A stretch of DNA of 64,000 bases, taken from contig NZ_CP063373.1 in NCBI RefSeq assembly GCF_015160855.1, forward strand, positions 6,138,001 to 6,202,000. Direction: 5' to 3'. Below are positions 28,214-37,512 of this stretch, piece after piece (the stretch's first letter is position 1; the number at the start of each line of letters is the position of its first letter). Made by a program: the position numbers and the translations under genes. Below the pieces are notes generated by a model. The model made no database searches. It saw only the letters and a list, made by a program, of their open reading frames with translations, and was not told the origin of the DNA. This DNA comes from Streptomyces ferrugineus (GTDB taxonomy: Bacteria > Actinomycetota > Actinomycetes > Streptomycetales > Streptomycetaceae).

Positions 28214-28999
28214 ATGGCGAAGACCCGCGGCTCCGCACGTGCCGTGTCCGCGCCCGCGCTGGACTCGCTGGACTTCGCCCTGGACCGGGGCAGTCCCGTG
28301 CCGCTGTACTACCAGCTCGCCCAGCAGCTGGAGTCGGCGATCGAGCACGGGGTCCTCGCCCCGGGCAACCTCCTGGGCAACGAGGTCGACCTGTCGGTGC
28401 GGCTGGGCCTGTCCCGGCCCACCGTCCGGCAGGCGATCCAGTCGCTCGTCGACAAGGGGCTGCTGGTGCGGCGGCGCGGGGTGGGCACCCAGGTGGTGCA
28501 CAGCCAGGTGAAGCGCCCGCTGGAGCTCAGCAGCCTCTACGACGACCTGGAGGCGGCCGGGCAGGGCCCGACCACCGAGGTCGTCCGCAACGAGCGGGTG
28601 CCGGCGACCGCCGACGTCGCCGCCGCGCTCGGCATCGCGGAGGGCGCGGAGGTCACGCTCCTCGAGCGGCTGCGCTGCACACACGGCCAGCCGGTGGCCA
28701 TCCTCTGCAACTACCTGCCGGCGAGCCTGCTCGACCTCGACACCGGCCGACTGGAGGCGACGGGCCTGTACCGAATGATGCGCGCGGTCGGCATCACCCT
28801 GCACAGCGCCCGCCAGACCATCGGCGCCCGCTGCGCCACCGCCGAGGAGGCCGAGCGGCTCGACGAACGGGAGGGCTCGGCGCTGCTGACGATGCAGCGC
28901 ACGGCGTACGACGACACGGGTCGGCCGGTGGAGTACGGGACGCACATCTACCGGGCGTCCCGGTACGCGTTCGACTTCCAGCTGCTGGTCAGGCCTTGA
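28214..28999 (+). CDS. iolR: GntR/HutC-type regulator, probable inositol repressor
   Basis: The 261-residue protein has a GntR winged helix at about residues 28-95 (LSVRLGLSRPTVRQAIQSLVDKGLLVRR) and a UTRA ligand domain after residue 110. GGGAGG precedes the ATG. Co-transcription with iolC-B-D-A and the IolR-like site in the iol promoter at 21858-21867 make it the likely inositol-responsive repressor. It overlaps the DUF427 gene tail to tail by 11 bp. Confidence 0.8.
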   Translation: MAKTRGSARAVSAPALDSLDFALDRGSPVPLYYQLAQQLESAIEHGVLAPGNLLGNEVDLSVRLGLSRPTVRQAIQSLVDKGLLVRRRGVGTQVVHSQVKRPLELSSLYDDLEAAGQGPTTEVVRNERVPATADVAAALGIAEGAEVTLLERLRCTHGQPVAILCNYLPASLLDLDTGRLEATGLYRMMRAVGITLHSARQTIGARCATAEEAERLDEREGSALLTMQRTAYDDTGRPVEYGTHIYRASRYAFDFQLLVRP

Positions 29000-29792
29000 G
29001 GCTCGCGGTGAACGGCGTCACCGGGCGCTGCAGCCGTTCACCGTCCACGACGATGTCCACCGCCTCGTTGTAGAAGGCCAGCAGCCCCTTGACGGGGGCC
29101 GCCGCGGGCAGCGGCTCGGCGTAGCTCCAGACGACGTTGCGCGGGACGTCGCCCTCGCCGCGCCAGGTCCAGTACCGGGCGGTGCCCTTGTACGGGCAGC
29201 CGGTGTGGTGGTCGGTGGGCTCGAACAGGGCGAGGCGGACGTCCTCGCGGGGCACGTAGTACCTGGTCGGCAGGCCGGTCTCGAACAGCAGCACCGGGCG
29301 GTGGGTGTCCGCGACGACGGTGCCGCCGATCTCGACCTGGACATGGCGGCTGCTGGGCATGGCGTCCACCCGTTTGTGCGGGTCGCGCGGGTGGACGAAG
29401 ATCTCTTCCTCCTCCTCGTACCAGTGGTCGAGGCCACTCCCCCAGCGCCGGAACCACTCGAAGGCGATGTGTCCGGCGAGGTCGGCGGCGGGGAAGGTCC
29501 ACGCCGCGTTCTCCACCAGCTCTCCGTCGACTTCGAGGTCGTAGAAGATCTGCGATCCCGTGTGCCTGCCCGGCGAGGGACTCCTGGCCGGGCGCAGGAG
29601 GTCCGTGCGGACCTCCTCGCGCGGGAACGCGTAGCACGGGACGGGCAGATCGGGTTCCCAGACCAGGACGGGATGCCGGCTGTCGACGACGGTGACGTCA
29701 CCCTTGCGGCCACGCACCCAGCGCTCGCTGGGCTCCCACAGGAGGCCTTCGGGCGTCGTTCGGACGTTCCGCTCGTTGGGGAACAGGGGCAT
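28989..29792 (-). CDS. Tandem DUF427 protein
   Basis: The 267-residue protein contains two copies of the DUF427 beta-tunnel domain, at about residues 20-120 and 155-250. Both carry the family pattern of a shared DSRHPVLVWE / DTHRPVLLFE strand, then Y(Y/A)FPRE or YYVPRED, and later AWTFPA or VWSYAEP. The ATG was chosen because AAGGAGA lies six bases before it; a GTG two codons earlier overlaps that site. The function of DUF427 is unknown. It stands alone, convergent with iolR. Confidence 0.85.
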   Translation of the reverse strand: MPLFPNERNVRTTPEGLLWEPSERWVRGRKGDVTVVDSRHPVLVWEPDLPVPCYAFPREEVRTDLLRPARSPSPGRHTGSQIFYDLEVDGELVENAAWTFPAADLAGHIAFEWFRRWGSGLDHWYEEEEEIFVHPRDPHKRVDAMPSSRHVQVEIGGTVVADTHRPVLLFETGLPTRYYVPREDVRLALFEPTDHHTGCPYKGTARYWTWRGEGDVPRNVVWSYAEPLPAAAPVKGLLAFYNEAVDIVVDGERLQRPVTPFTASLKA

Positions 29793-29837
29793 GGCCACTC
29801 TCCTTCGGCTCCTCTTCGGAGCGTACTCCCGGGGTGG

Positions 29838-30824
29838 TCAGTGAGCCGCGTCGAGCCGGGCCCGCTGCTCCGCCGACAGTTCCAGGTCCACGGCGGCCAG
29901 GCTCTCCTCGAGCTGGGCCACGGACGAGGCTCCGACCAGGGGGATGATCGGCACTTCGGCGCCGATCTGCCAGGCGAGGACGACCTGGTTGAGGGTGGCC
30001 CCGGTCTCCCGCGCCACCTCGCGAAGGACCTTCAGGCGGGCCGGGGTGCCCGGGTGGTCGAAGTCGGCGGGCAGCTCGATGTCCGGGCGGGTGTACGCGC
30101 CCTTGAGCAGCGGCGAGTAGGCGACCAGGGTCAGACCGGGCTCGGCGCGCAGATAGCTCAGCAGGTCGGGGCCGGCGTGGCCGAGGCTGCCGTCGGGGAA
30201 CAGTCCGTCGGGGACGTCGAGGCGGGGCTTGAGATGGCTGTGGGCGTACTGCAGCACCTCGTAGCCGGGCAGTCCGGCCGCGGTGGCGAGGGCGCGGGCC
30301 CGCTCGACGCGCCAGACGGCGTGGTTGCTGACGCCGAGGAGACCGACGGTGCCCTCGGCGACCAGTTCGGCGAACCCCTCGACCGTCTCCCGCAGGGGCA
30401 CGGTCCGGTCCTCGATGTGGGCGTAGAGCAGGTCCAGCCTGGCCACGCCGAGCCGGTCGCGGCTGCGCTCGGCGGACTCGCGGATCACCTTCGCCGACAG
30501 GCCCTCGGGGTTGTCCACGAAGCCCGTGCCGGGGGCCAGCGGGCGGGCGCCGAGCTTGGTGGCGATGACGATCTCGTCGCCGACGCCACGGCTGCGGCGC
30601 CAGCGGCCGAGCAGTTCCTCGCTCTGGCCGCCCTGGCCCCCGTCGACCCAGAAGGCGTAGTTGTCGGACGTGTCGATGAAGGTCCCGCCGGCCTCGACAT
30701 AGCGGTCGAGCACGGCGAAGGAGGTCTCCTCGTCGGTGCGTGAGCCGAACAGCATGGCGCCGAGCGCGAGGGCGCTGACCTCGCGGCGGGTGTCGGGGCC
30801 GGTGCCGATGGTGCGGTACTTCAT
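29838..30824 (-). CDS. Aldo/keto reductase
   Basis: The 328-residue protein shows AKR features: ALGAMLFG near residue 22, DTSDNYAFW with Asp and Tyr near residues 51-56, and a C-terminal NADPH site around PIIPLVGASSVAQLEESL. It reduces or oxidises carbonyls on sugars, ketones or xenobiotics. GGGAGG precedes the ATG. A MerR-type palindromic spacer promoter at 30882-30899 lies just upstream, so the gene is probably induced by a small molecule or stress signal through an unlinked MerR protein. Confidence 0.85.
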   Translation of the reverse strand: MKYRTIGTGPDTRREVSALALGAMLFGSRTDEETSFAVLDRYVEAGGTFIDTSDNYAFWVDGGQGGQSEELLGRWRRSRGVGDEIVIATKLGARPLAPGTGFVDNPEGLSAKVIRESAERSRDRLGVARLDLLYAHIEDRTVPLRETVEGFAELVAEGTVGLLGVSNHAVWRVERARALATAAGLPGYEVLQYAHSHLKPRLDVPDGLFPDGSLGHAGPDLLSYLRAEPGLTLVAYSPLLKGAYTRPDIELPADFDHPGTPARLKVLREVARETGATLNQVVLAWQIGAEVPIIPLVGASSVAQLEESLAAVDLELSAEQRARLDAAH

Positions 30825-30881
30825 GGGTGAGTCCCTCCCGTTCGCGCGCCCGTCTCTCGGGGCACGAACGGGAGTCTTCAT

Positions 30882-30899
30882 CTTGAAGCGCACTTCAAG
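30882..30899 (-). promoter_or_regulatory. MerR-type operator CTTGAAG-N4-CTTCAAG
   Basis: The 7-bp arms are perfect and the palindrome is preceded on the minus strand by TTGACT, overlapping by two bases. This is the layout of MerR-activated promoters, where the regulator binds an over-long -35/-10 spacer. It is placed to drive the aldo/keto reductase. No MerR gene is present in the window. Confidence 0.65.
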
Positions 30900-30915
30900 T
30901 CAAGTGCCTGCGGGG

Positions 30916-31578
30916 TCACTTGGCGAACGGGCCCTCCAGCGCCGCCCATTGCAGCAGCATGATGGTCTTGGCGTCGTTGATCTCCCCGGTGCGGATCATC
31001 TCCAGGGCCCGGCGGAAGGGCAGTTCGAGGATCTCGATGTCCTCGCCCTCCTCGTCCAGCCCGCCGCCCTCGTGGGTGCGGGTCGAGGGGCCGTATGCGG
31101 CGGCGTAGAAGCTGACGCGTTCGGTGACCGAGCCCGGGCTCATATAGACGTCGAAGACGTGCTGGACGTCGCCGATGGTGTGCCCGGTCTCCTCCACCAC
31201 CTCGCGGCGCACGGCGATCTCCGGGTGCTCGTCATCGTCGTCGAGCAGCCCGCCCGGCGTCTCGATCAGCATGCCGTCGGGGTGGCCGTTGACGTACACG
31301 GGGAAGCGGAACTGGCGGGTGAGCAGGACGGTTTCGCGTTCGGTGTCGTACAGCAGCATGGTCGCGCCGTTGCCGCGGTCGTGCGTCTCGCGCTGCTGGG
31401 TGCTCCAGGTGCCGTCGGCGCGGAGGAAGTCGAAGGTGGTGGCGCGCTCGACGTACCAGTGGCTGGACAGGAGTCTCACGTCCCGCACCCTGACGCGGGG
31501 GTTGCCGGTCAGGTCCCGGCCGGCCTGGTCGAGTCCGGTGCGGCCGCGACGGTCGGGGGTGTCGATACCGGCGGTCAT
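30916..31578 (-). CDS. Nudix hydrolase (NudK/ADP-sugar pyrophosphatase type)
   Basis: The Nudix box runs through GGLLDDDDEHPEIAVRREVVEETGH (GxnREVxEExG), near residues 108-132. VNGHPDGMLIETPGG before it and GSVTERVSFYAA after it are typical of the NudK/YffH GDP-mannose and ADP-ribose pyrophosphatases. These enzymes cleave nucleoside-diphosphate sugars. The start is uncertain: I use an ATG giving 220 residues, while one 17 codons earlier would almost touch the lipoprotein gene upstream. Confidence 0.8.
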   Translation of the reverse strand: MTAGIDTPDRRGRTGLDQAGRDLTGNPRVRVRDVRLLSSHWYVERATTFDFLRADGTWSTQQRETHDRGNGATMLLYDTERETVLLTRQFRFPVYVNGHPDGMLIETPGGLLDDDDEHPEIAVRREVVEETGHTIGDVQHVFDVYMSPGSVTERVSFYAAAYGPSTRTHEGGGLDEEGEDIEILELPFRRALEMIRTGEINDAKTIMLLQWAALEGPFAK

Positions 31579-31632
31579 CGGGCACCGGCCGGTCGGATGA
31601 GCGAGTTGGTCATGGCCCGCTTCTACCATCCT

Positions 31633-32316
31633 TCAGTCCTCGACGTCGGCCTTGTCCACCACCGGTTCCGCCGCGGGCGGGCGAATGTCCAGGGGCTCGT
31701 CGAAGGCGCCGAACGACGTGGTGGTGACGTTTCCGCCGCCCTGGTGGACGGCCTTGAGCAGATGCGGCGTGCCCTCGGTGGCCACGTGGAAGGTGTACGT
31801 CCCTTCCTTGTCCGCCTCGTCCGTGACGTGCAGCGCGATCGCGTCCCGGCCGCCGACGCGGGTGGCCTCGCCCTTCTTCGCGGTGCCGAACGACTCGAAC
31901 GTCCAGGTGCACGCGGCCAGCCCGTCGCCCGGCTGTGCCTCGTCGGCGGGGACCTTCGCCCACTGCTTGGGCCGGATGTCGGCGACCGGCCTGCCGCTCC
32001 AGTTCTCGAGGTAGGTCTCGTCCGGGCGGACGTAGTCGGTCCCACCGATCCTGATCTGTTCGAGGCTGCCCTTGTCGGCCCAGGTGGTCCTGGCCGTGCA
32101 CCGGTCCTTCAGGTCCGTCCGCAGGCGCGTCGTCACCGTGCCGCTGTCCCTGGCGCTGCTCACATCGATGGTCACGGAACGCAGCGCGCGCATCGTGTCG
32201 TTGGCCTCGTCGAGCAGCTCGGCCGCGGACTTCTCCGCGCCGTCGTCGCCGGCCGCGCACCCGGTGAGCGCGGCTCCGACGAGCAGGCACGCCACCGTCA
32301 TGGGAACCGTTCGCAT
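31633..32316 (-). CDS. Secreted lipoprotein, LppX/LprG-like fold likely
   Basis: The 227-residue protein has a signal peptide with lipobox LTGC near residue 20. SAAELLDEANDTMRALRSVTIDV follows, then a run of amphipathic beta strands ending in YTFHVATEGTPHLLKAVHQGG. This pattern resembles actinobacterial lipoproteins of the LppX_LprAFG/LolA-like fold, which carry lipids or other hydrophobic ligands outside the membrane. AGGGAGC lies upstream of the ATG. The fold is inferred from pattern only; the role is unknown. Confidence 0.65.
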   Translation of the reverse strand: MRTVPMTVACLLVGAALTGCAAGDDGAEKSAAELLDEANDTMRALRSVTIDVSSARDSGTVTTRLRTDLKDRCTARTTWADKGSLEQIRIGGTDYVRPDETYLENWSGRPVADIRPKQWAKVPADEAQPGDGLAACTWTFESFGTAKKGEATRVGGRDAIALHVTDEADKEGTYTFHVATEGTPHLLKAVHQGGGNVTTTSFGAFDEPLDIRPPAAEPVVDKADVED

Positions 32317-32444
32317 CGAGCCCCCCAGCTCCCTCTCACCGTTCACCGTATGACCATGTCCATGATCGGCAGGGGGAGCCTACCAGCCCCGTCTCTCCGA
32401 GGGCGCGTGAGAAGCGGCCCGGCCGTCCACCGCGTCCGGACTCC

Positions 32445-32745
32445 TCGCGGGTCGCCCGGCGACACCACTCCCACGCTGCGCCCCTCGCCGTCCAGCTTGT
32501 CCGTGGTCCACCGTGTGGCGCCGGTCTCTCGGTTGAGGGCGAGCGGGCGGCGGCCGTAGCGGTTGGCGATGTAGGGGGAGTCGTACCTCGTCGACAGGAC
32601 CGGTGCCGACAGGTTCTCGATCCCGCCGACGAGGGTGGGCATGCCGCGCGGGGTGCCCGTCAGGGGGATGCGGGTGACGGCGCGGAAGCCGGCCGAGCCC
32701 TTGAAGGGGTCGTCCGCGTTGGTGCACAGGCCGTAGGAGGCGCGT
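32445..32745 (-). pseudogene. Remnant of a PQQ-like beta-propeller protein
   Basis: On the minus strand about 100 codons read as a real protein fragment. It includes GTPRGMPTLVGGIENLSAPV and ALNRETGATRWTTDKL; the latter has the A-L-x-x-x-T-G-x-x-x-W pattern of a PQQ/WD-like blade. Upstream the frame runs into sequence antisense to the DUF899 gene, and downstream into unrelated residues, with no credible start. It is therefore a decayed piece of a propeller protein. The region 32317-32987 holds no intact gene. Confidence 0.45.
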
Positions 32746-32987
32746 GCGGCGGCCGCGGGACGTCCTCCGGCCTCCCGGAACGGTCGGCGGACCCGCCATG
32801 GCGACCGGGGTCGCAGCGGTGGGCGATGACCGGGGTCCAACGGCACAGGCCGCTTCCTCGGGAGCCGGACTTCGGCTCGACTTTCGGTGGACCGTGGAGC
32901 CGCCATAGACTCGGAGGACCGGTTCGGGGATGGGGAGTTCGTGCGCCGGACCGGGAGCCCGGGGGGCGGCCACCCCAGGAGGACGCG

Positions 32988-33671
32988 ATGTTGCGGCACA
33001 CCAGACTGGCCGGCGAATCGGCGGCCTACCTCGACGCCCGCGAGGAGCTGCGCCTGGCCGAGGTCGAGCTCATGCGCCACCGCGAGAAGGTCGCGGCCCA
33101 GCGACGGGCGCTCCCGCAAGGGCCACCCGTGGACGACTACGTGTTCGTCGAGGGCCCCGCCGACCTCGACGCCGGCGACACTCCGGTCCGTGAGGTCACT
33201 CTGAGTGAGCTGTTCACCGCCGCGGACCGCCCGCTGATCGTCTACCACTTCATGTACGGCAAGCTGCAGACCGAACCCTGCCCGATGTGCACCCTGTGGA
33301 TCGACGGCTTCAACGGCATCGCCCACCACGTCACCCGCAACGCCGACTTCGCCATCGCCGCGGCCGCCGACCTGCCCGCCCTCCGCCACCACGCCCGCAA
33401 CCGCGGCTGGCACCGGCTACGGCTGCTGAGCTGCGGCGACAGCACCTTCAAGTACGACCTGGGCAGCGAGGACAAGGACGGCGAACAGGACTCCACCGTC
33501 TCCGTGTTCACCCGCGACGGCGACGGCACGGTCCGCCACTTCTACTCCACCCACCCCCGCATGGCCGACGACATCGACGAGCGCGGCATCGACCTCCTGG
33601 CCCCCGTCTGGCACCTGCTCGACCTGACCCCGCAGGGCCGCGACGACTGGTACCCGAACCTCGGCTACTGA
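32988..33671 (+). CDS. DUF899 family thioredoxin-like protein
   Basis: The 227-residue protein has the DUF899 features: an early LAGESAAYLDAREELRLAE helix, then YHFMYG and CPMCTLWIDGFNG near residues 98-110, a thioredoxin-like CxxC with an unusual Pro-Met pair. VSVFTRDGDGTVRHFYSTH follows. It resembles thiol-dependent peroxidase-fold proteins of unknown substrate. AGGAGGA precedes the ATG at good distance. It is a single gene between a decayed region and the lysine cluster. Confidence 0.85.
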   Translation: MLRHTRLAGESAAYLDAREELRLAEVELMRHREKVAAQRRALPQGPPVDDYVFVEGPADLDAGDTPVREVTLSELFTAADRPLIVYHFMYGKLQTEPCPMCTLWIDGFNGIAHHVTRNADFAIAAAADLPALRHHARNRGWHRLRLLSCGDSTFKYDLGSEDKDGEQDSTVSVFTRDGDGTVRHFYSTHPRMADDIDERGIDLLAPVWHLLDLTPQGRDDWYPNLGY

Positions 33672-33741
33672 CCACCGGGCGTGGGCGGCGGTAGTGCGGG
33701 GCCTGCCGACCGGTTCGACGAAGCAGGCCGGACACTGTCCG

Positions 33742-35934
33742 TCACCGGTGACCGTGCGGGCCCGCCGAGAGCAGGTCGCCGGCGGCGCGCTCGACGTCGG
33801 ACTGGGACACGAGTACCAACTGCGCTGCCTGCCCCAGCGGGATGAAGCTGTCCTGGCCGGCGACCCGTCGGACGGAGCCGGTGAATCCGGCATCGACCAG
33901 GGCGGTGACGACTCCCTCCGACACGCCCCCTGTGCGGCGGGTCTCGTCGACCACGAGGACGCGGCCCGTCGCACGGGCTTCCCGCAGCAGGTCGTCGACC
34001 GGCAGGGGTGCCAGCCAGCGCAGGTCGACGACCCGGCACGCGATGCCCTGCCGCTCCAGCCGGTGTGCGGCTCGAAGCGAGAGGGGCACGCCGTTGCCGA
34101 AGGTCACGAGGGTGAGGTCGGAGCCCGCGCCGTAGGTGCGTGCCCGGCCGATCGGTACGTGCTGCGCGGGTGAGGGGTATGCGGCGAGCCAGCCGTTGTC
34201 CCCCTCCGTGTGGAGATCCCGCGTGTGGTAGAGCGCGATCGGCTCTAGGAAGGCGCTGACCGTCCCGTCGACCTTCCCGGCCGCCACACATGTGCGCAGC
34301 ATCGGGGCGGCGTCGTCGGGGCGGGACGGGGAGGCGATGACCAGACCGGGGATGTCCCGCAGGACGCCCAGCGCGTTGTCGTTGTGGAAGTGACCGCCGA
34401 ACCCGCGCTGGTAGCCGTAGCCGGCGATGCGGACCACCAGGGGGTTGCGGTACTGGCCCTGGGAGAAGAACTGCAGCGTGGCGGCCTCGCCGCGCAGTTG
34501 GTCCTCGGCGTTGTGCAGGTACGCGAGGTACTGGATCTCGGCCACCGGCAGCAGCCCGGACAGCCCCGCCCCCAGCGCGAGGCCGAGGATGGCCTGTTCG
34601 TCGAGCAGGGTGTCGAAGACGCGAGCGGTGCCGAATCGCCGCTGCAGTCCCCGGGTGACCCCGTAGACCCCGCCCTTGCGGCCGACGTCCTCGCCGAAGA
34701 CGACCATCTCCGGGTGGCTGCCGAGCAGGTCGGCGAGTGTGTGGGTGATGGCCTGGGCGACGGTGACGGGCTCGCCCACGGGCGGCACCGCGGGTGGTTC
34801 GCCGGTGCGGCGTGCCTCGGCCGCCACGAGGTCGGGGCGGCGCGGTGCGATGGGGGCGGCGATCTGCGTGGCGGTGGTCAGGGGCTCACTCTCCAGGGCC
34901 TCCTTGGCGACGGCGAAGACCCGTCCGCCCACCTCGTCGTACCGGTCGAGAACCTGCTGGGCGGAGAGGACGCCTGCCGCGGTGAGCAGCCGGGCCGTGG
35001 CCGCCAGCGGGTCGCGTTCCAGGTCCGCGGCGACCTCCGAGGGCACCCGGTAGGCGGCTTCGGCGTCCGAGCCCGCATGGCCGAGGAAGCGCACCATCGA
35101 CAGGTGCAGGAACGCCGGTTGCCGGTTCTTGCGGACATGGGTCACTGCCTCGCACGCGACGTCGTAGGCAGCCGACGGATCACAGCCGTCCGCGGCGAAG
35201 TAGGCGAGACCAGGACGGTTGCCGTAGGCGCGCCGCACCCAGTCGTGCGGTGTCGGCACACTGATGCCCAGGCCGTTGTCCTCGCAGACGAACAGCACCG
35301 GCATCGGCAGGCCCTGGTAGGCCGCGTGGCAGGCGCTGTTGATGGCGCCCGCCGCCGTGGAGTGGTTGGCCGAGGCGTCCCCGAAGGAACAGCAGACGAC
35401 GGCATCGCCGGGCCAGGCGCACTCGGTCCCGAGCCGCTTGGCGCGGGCGATGCTCCACGCCACCCCGACCGCCCGGGGCAGGTGGGAGGCGATGGTCGAC
35501 GTCTGCGGGATGACGGCCAGTTCGCGACGCCCGTACACCTTGTGCCGTCCACCGGCGATCGGCTCGTCGGCCCCGGCGGCCACCCCCAGCAGCATGTCCC
35601 TGACCGCGTCGACGCCGCCGGCCTGCCGGGCGCGGGCGCAGTAGAAGGCGCCGGAGCGATAGTGCAGCAACGCCGGGTCGGTGGGGCGCAGGGCGAGGGC
35701 GACTGCGGCGTTGCCTTCGTGCCCGCTCGATCCGATGGTGTAGTAGCCACGGCCCTGCTGCTGCATCCAGCGGGCGGCGGCGTCGGCGTGCCGGCTCTCC
35801 AGTTGGGCGTCGAACAGGTCCAGCGCGGTGCGGGCGTCCAGCCCGCCGCGCTGCGGCCGGATCGCCTCGTCCGTGGACCGGAGTCCGGCCACCGCCTCGC
35901 GGAAGTGCCGGTCCAGGTCCTCGACGCCGCTCAC
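33742..35934 (-). CDS. Fused alpha-beta E1 component of a 2-oxoacid dehydrogenase, probably for 2-oxoadipate
   Basis: The GTG overlaps the upstream aldehyde dehydrogenase stop as GTGA and gives 730 residues. Residues 1 to about 390 are E1 alpha, with the ThDP motif GDASANHSTAAGAIN...EDNG. Residues from about 400 on are E1 beta, with FGEDVGRKGGVYGVT, the LDEQAILGLALGAG helix and the C-terminal DETRRTGG strand. Separate subunits are usual; the fusion is a known but rarer form. Being third in an operon after lysine 6-aminotransferase and a semialdehyde dehydrogenase, it probably decarboxylates 2-oxoadipate toward glutaryl-CoA. No E2 or E3 gene is in the window. A branched-chain oxoacid role is the alternative. 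Confidence 0.8.
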   Translation of the reverse strand: MSGVEDLDRHFREAVAGLRSTDEAIRPQRGGLDARTALDLFDAQLESRHADAAARWMQQQGRGYYTIGSSGHEGNAAVALALRPTDPALLHYRSGAFYCARARQAGGVDAVRDMLLGVAAGADEPIAGGRHKVYGRRELAVIPQTSTIASHLPRAVGVAWSIARAKRLGTECAWPGDAVVCCSFGDASANHSTAAGAINSACHAAYQGLPMPVLFVCEDNGLGISVPTPHDWVRRAYGNRPGLAYFAADGCDPSAAYDVACEAVTHVRKNRQPAFLHLSMVRFLGHAGSDAEAAYRVPSEVAADLERDPLAATARLLTAAGVLSAQQVLDRYDEVGGRVFAVAKEALESEPLTTATQIAAPIAPRRPDLVAAEARRTGEPPAVPPVGEPVTVAQAITHTLADLLGSHPEMVVFGEDVGRKGGVYGVTRGLQRRFGTARVFDTLLDEQAILGLALGAGLSGLLPVAEIQYLAYLHNAEDQLRGEAATLQFFSQGQYRNPLVVRIAGYGYQRGFGGHFHNDNALGVLRDIPGLVIASPSRPDDAAPMLRTCVAAGKVDGTVSAFLEPIALYHTRDLHTEGDNGWLAAYPSPAQHVPIGRARTYGAGSDLTLVTFGNGVPLSLRAAHRLERQGIACRVVDLRWLAPLPVDDLLREARATGRVLVVDETRRTGGVSEGVVTALVDAGFTGSVRRVAGQDSFIPLGQAAQLVLVSQSDVERAAGDLLSAGPHGHR

Positions 35935-37484
35935 AGGCGGAAGGACATGTCGGGCTCCAGCATGGCCACGTCCATCTGCGCTTTCTGCAGACGGCCGGAG
36001 TGGTCCCAGTTCATCGACTGCCAGCGCGTGAACTGGTCGAGCACCCACTGGCCCGACTGGCGACTGCCGTTGCCCGACTTGCCGTTGCCGCCGAACGGCA
36101 GGTGTGCCTCGGCTCCGGAGGTGGTGTTGTTGACGCTGACCATGCCCGCGGAGATGCCGCGCCGGAACGTCCACACCTCGTGCGGGTCGGTGGTGTAGAT
36201 CGCGGCGGACAGCCCGTAGCCGTGGGCGTTGGCCAGGTCGAGGGCCTCGTCGAAGTCCCGGTAGGTGGTCACCGAGACGATGGGGCCGAAGGTCTCGGTG
36301 CGGAACAGGTCGTCGTCGCGACGCACTCCGTCGACGATCACCGGGTGGTAGAACATGCCCGCTTCGGGGTCCCCGACGAAGCCCTTGCGGGGGTTGTGGG
36401 CCGTGATCCGTCCGACGCCGTCGGAGCCGTACGTCCGGTGGTGGTCCCTGATCCAGCCGAGGAAGGTCTCGTAGCGCCGCGCGAAGCGCTCGTCGAGCAT
36501 CGGGCCGTAGAGGACGTCCTCGAACGCGTCGCCGATCCGGGCCGCGCGGCTCGCGGCGTCGAAGCGGGCGAGGAAGTCCTCGTGCACCGACTCGTGCACG
36601 ACGAGCGTCCCGAGGGAGGTGCAGCGCTGCCCCGCGGTGCCGAACCCCGAGAACAGCGCCCCCTCGACCGCCAGGTCGAGTTGTGCGCTCGGGGTGACCA
36701 CCTGGGGGTTCTTGCCGCCCAGCTCCAGGCACGGGGTCTGCAGGTGGCTTCCGCACAGGGCGCCGATCTTCCGGCCGACGGCCGTGGACCCCGTGAAGCC
36801 GACCTTGTCGACCAGCCCGGCCTCGAGGGAGGCCTCCAGACCGGCGTACGTCTGCTCCCCGTCGGCGAGTACGAGGTTGAGTACGCCGTCCGGCAGGCCG
36901 CCTCCGTGCACGAACAGCTCGAAAAGGGCCTTGGCGCTCGCGGCGGCGTACTCGGCGGGCTTCCACACCACGGTGTTGCCGGTCACGAGCGCCGGCACGA
37001 GGTACCAGGACGGCACGGCCACCGGGAAGTTGCCCGCGGTGATCACCGCGACCGCGCCCATGGGGTTGCGGAAGGTGAACAGCTGTTTGTCGGGCATCTC
37101 CGACGGCACCGTCTGCCCGTACAGCCGACGGCCCTCGCCCAGGAAGAAGTCGCAGGTGTCGATGATCTCCTGGACTTCGCCGAGTGCCTCGGCGAGCGGC
37201 TTGCCGATCTCCTCGGTCACGATGCGGGCGAGCCGGTCCTTGTTGGCCTCGACGAGCCGGCCGATCTTTCCGATCGCTGATCCGCGCACCGGCGCCGGGG
37301 TGTCCGCCCAGGACCGCTGAGCCGCCTTCGCGGCCTTGGCGGCCTCGACGAACGTCGAGACATCCCCGAGCGAGACCTCGGTGACCAGCTCGGCGGTACG
37401 GCCGGGATTGGGGCGCTGAAGAGTCCCGCCGGGAGCGCCGGCGACCGGGTGGCCGGCAACGATCGAGGCGACGGAACGGGCCAT
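35931..37484 (-). CDS. pcd: Aminoadipate-semialdehyde / piperideine-6-carboxylate dehydrogenase
   Basis: The 517-residue NAD(P) aldehyde dehydrogenase has the catalytic Glu in CLELGGKNPQVV near residue 252 and Cys in GTAGQRCTSLG near residue 287, in the ALDH7-like arrangement. It follows the lysine 6-aminotransferase gene by 28 bp and is coupled to the E1 gene. This context indicates oxidation of allysine/piperideine-6-carboxylate to 2-aminoadipate, as by Pcd of cephamycin producers. No beta-lactam genes are present, so a catabolic role is more likely here. Confidence 0.82.
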   Translation of the reverse strand: MARSVASIVAGHPVAGAPGGTLQRPNPGRTAELVTEVSLGDVSTFVEAAKAAKAAQRSWADTPAPVRGSAIGKIGRLVEANKDRLARIVTEEIGKPLAEALGEVQEIIDTCDFFLGEGRRLYGQTVPSEMPDKQLFTFRNPMGAVAVITAGNFPVAVPSWYLVPALVTGNTVVWKPAEYAAASAKALFELFVHGGGLPDGVLNLVLADGEQTYAGLEASLEAGLVDKVGFTGSTAVGRKIGALCGSHLQTPCLELGGKNPQVVTPSAQLDLAVEGALFSGFGTAGQRCTSLGTLVVHESVHEDFLARFDAASRAARIGDAFEDVLYGPMLDERFARRYETFLGWIRDHHRTYGSDGVGRITAHNPRKGFVGDPEAGMFYHPVIVDGVRRDDDLFRTETFGPIVSVTTYRDFDEALDLANAHGYGLSAAIYTTDPHEVWTFRRGISAGMVSVNNTTSGAEAHLPFGGNGKSGNGSRQSGQWVLDQFTRWQSMNWDHSGRLQKAQMDVAMLEPDMSFRL

Positions 37485-37512
37485 GGCTTAGCTCCTTGTC
37501 GGCTGGTACGGG

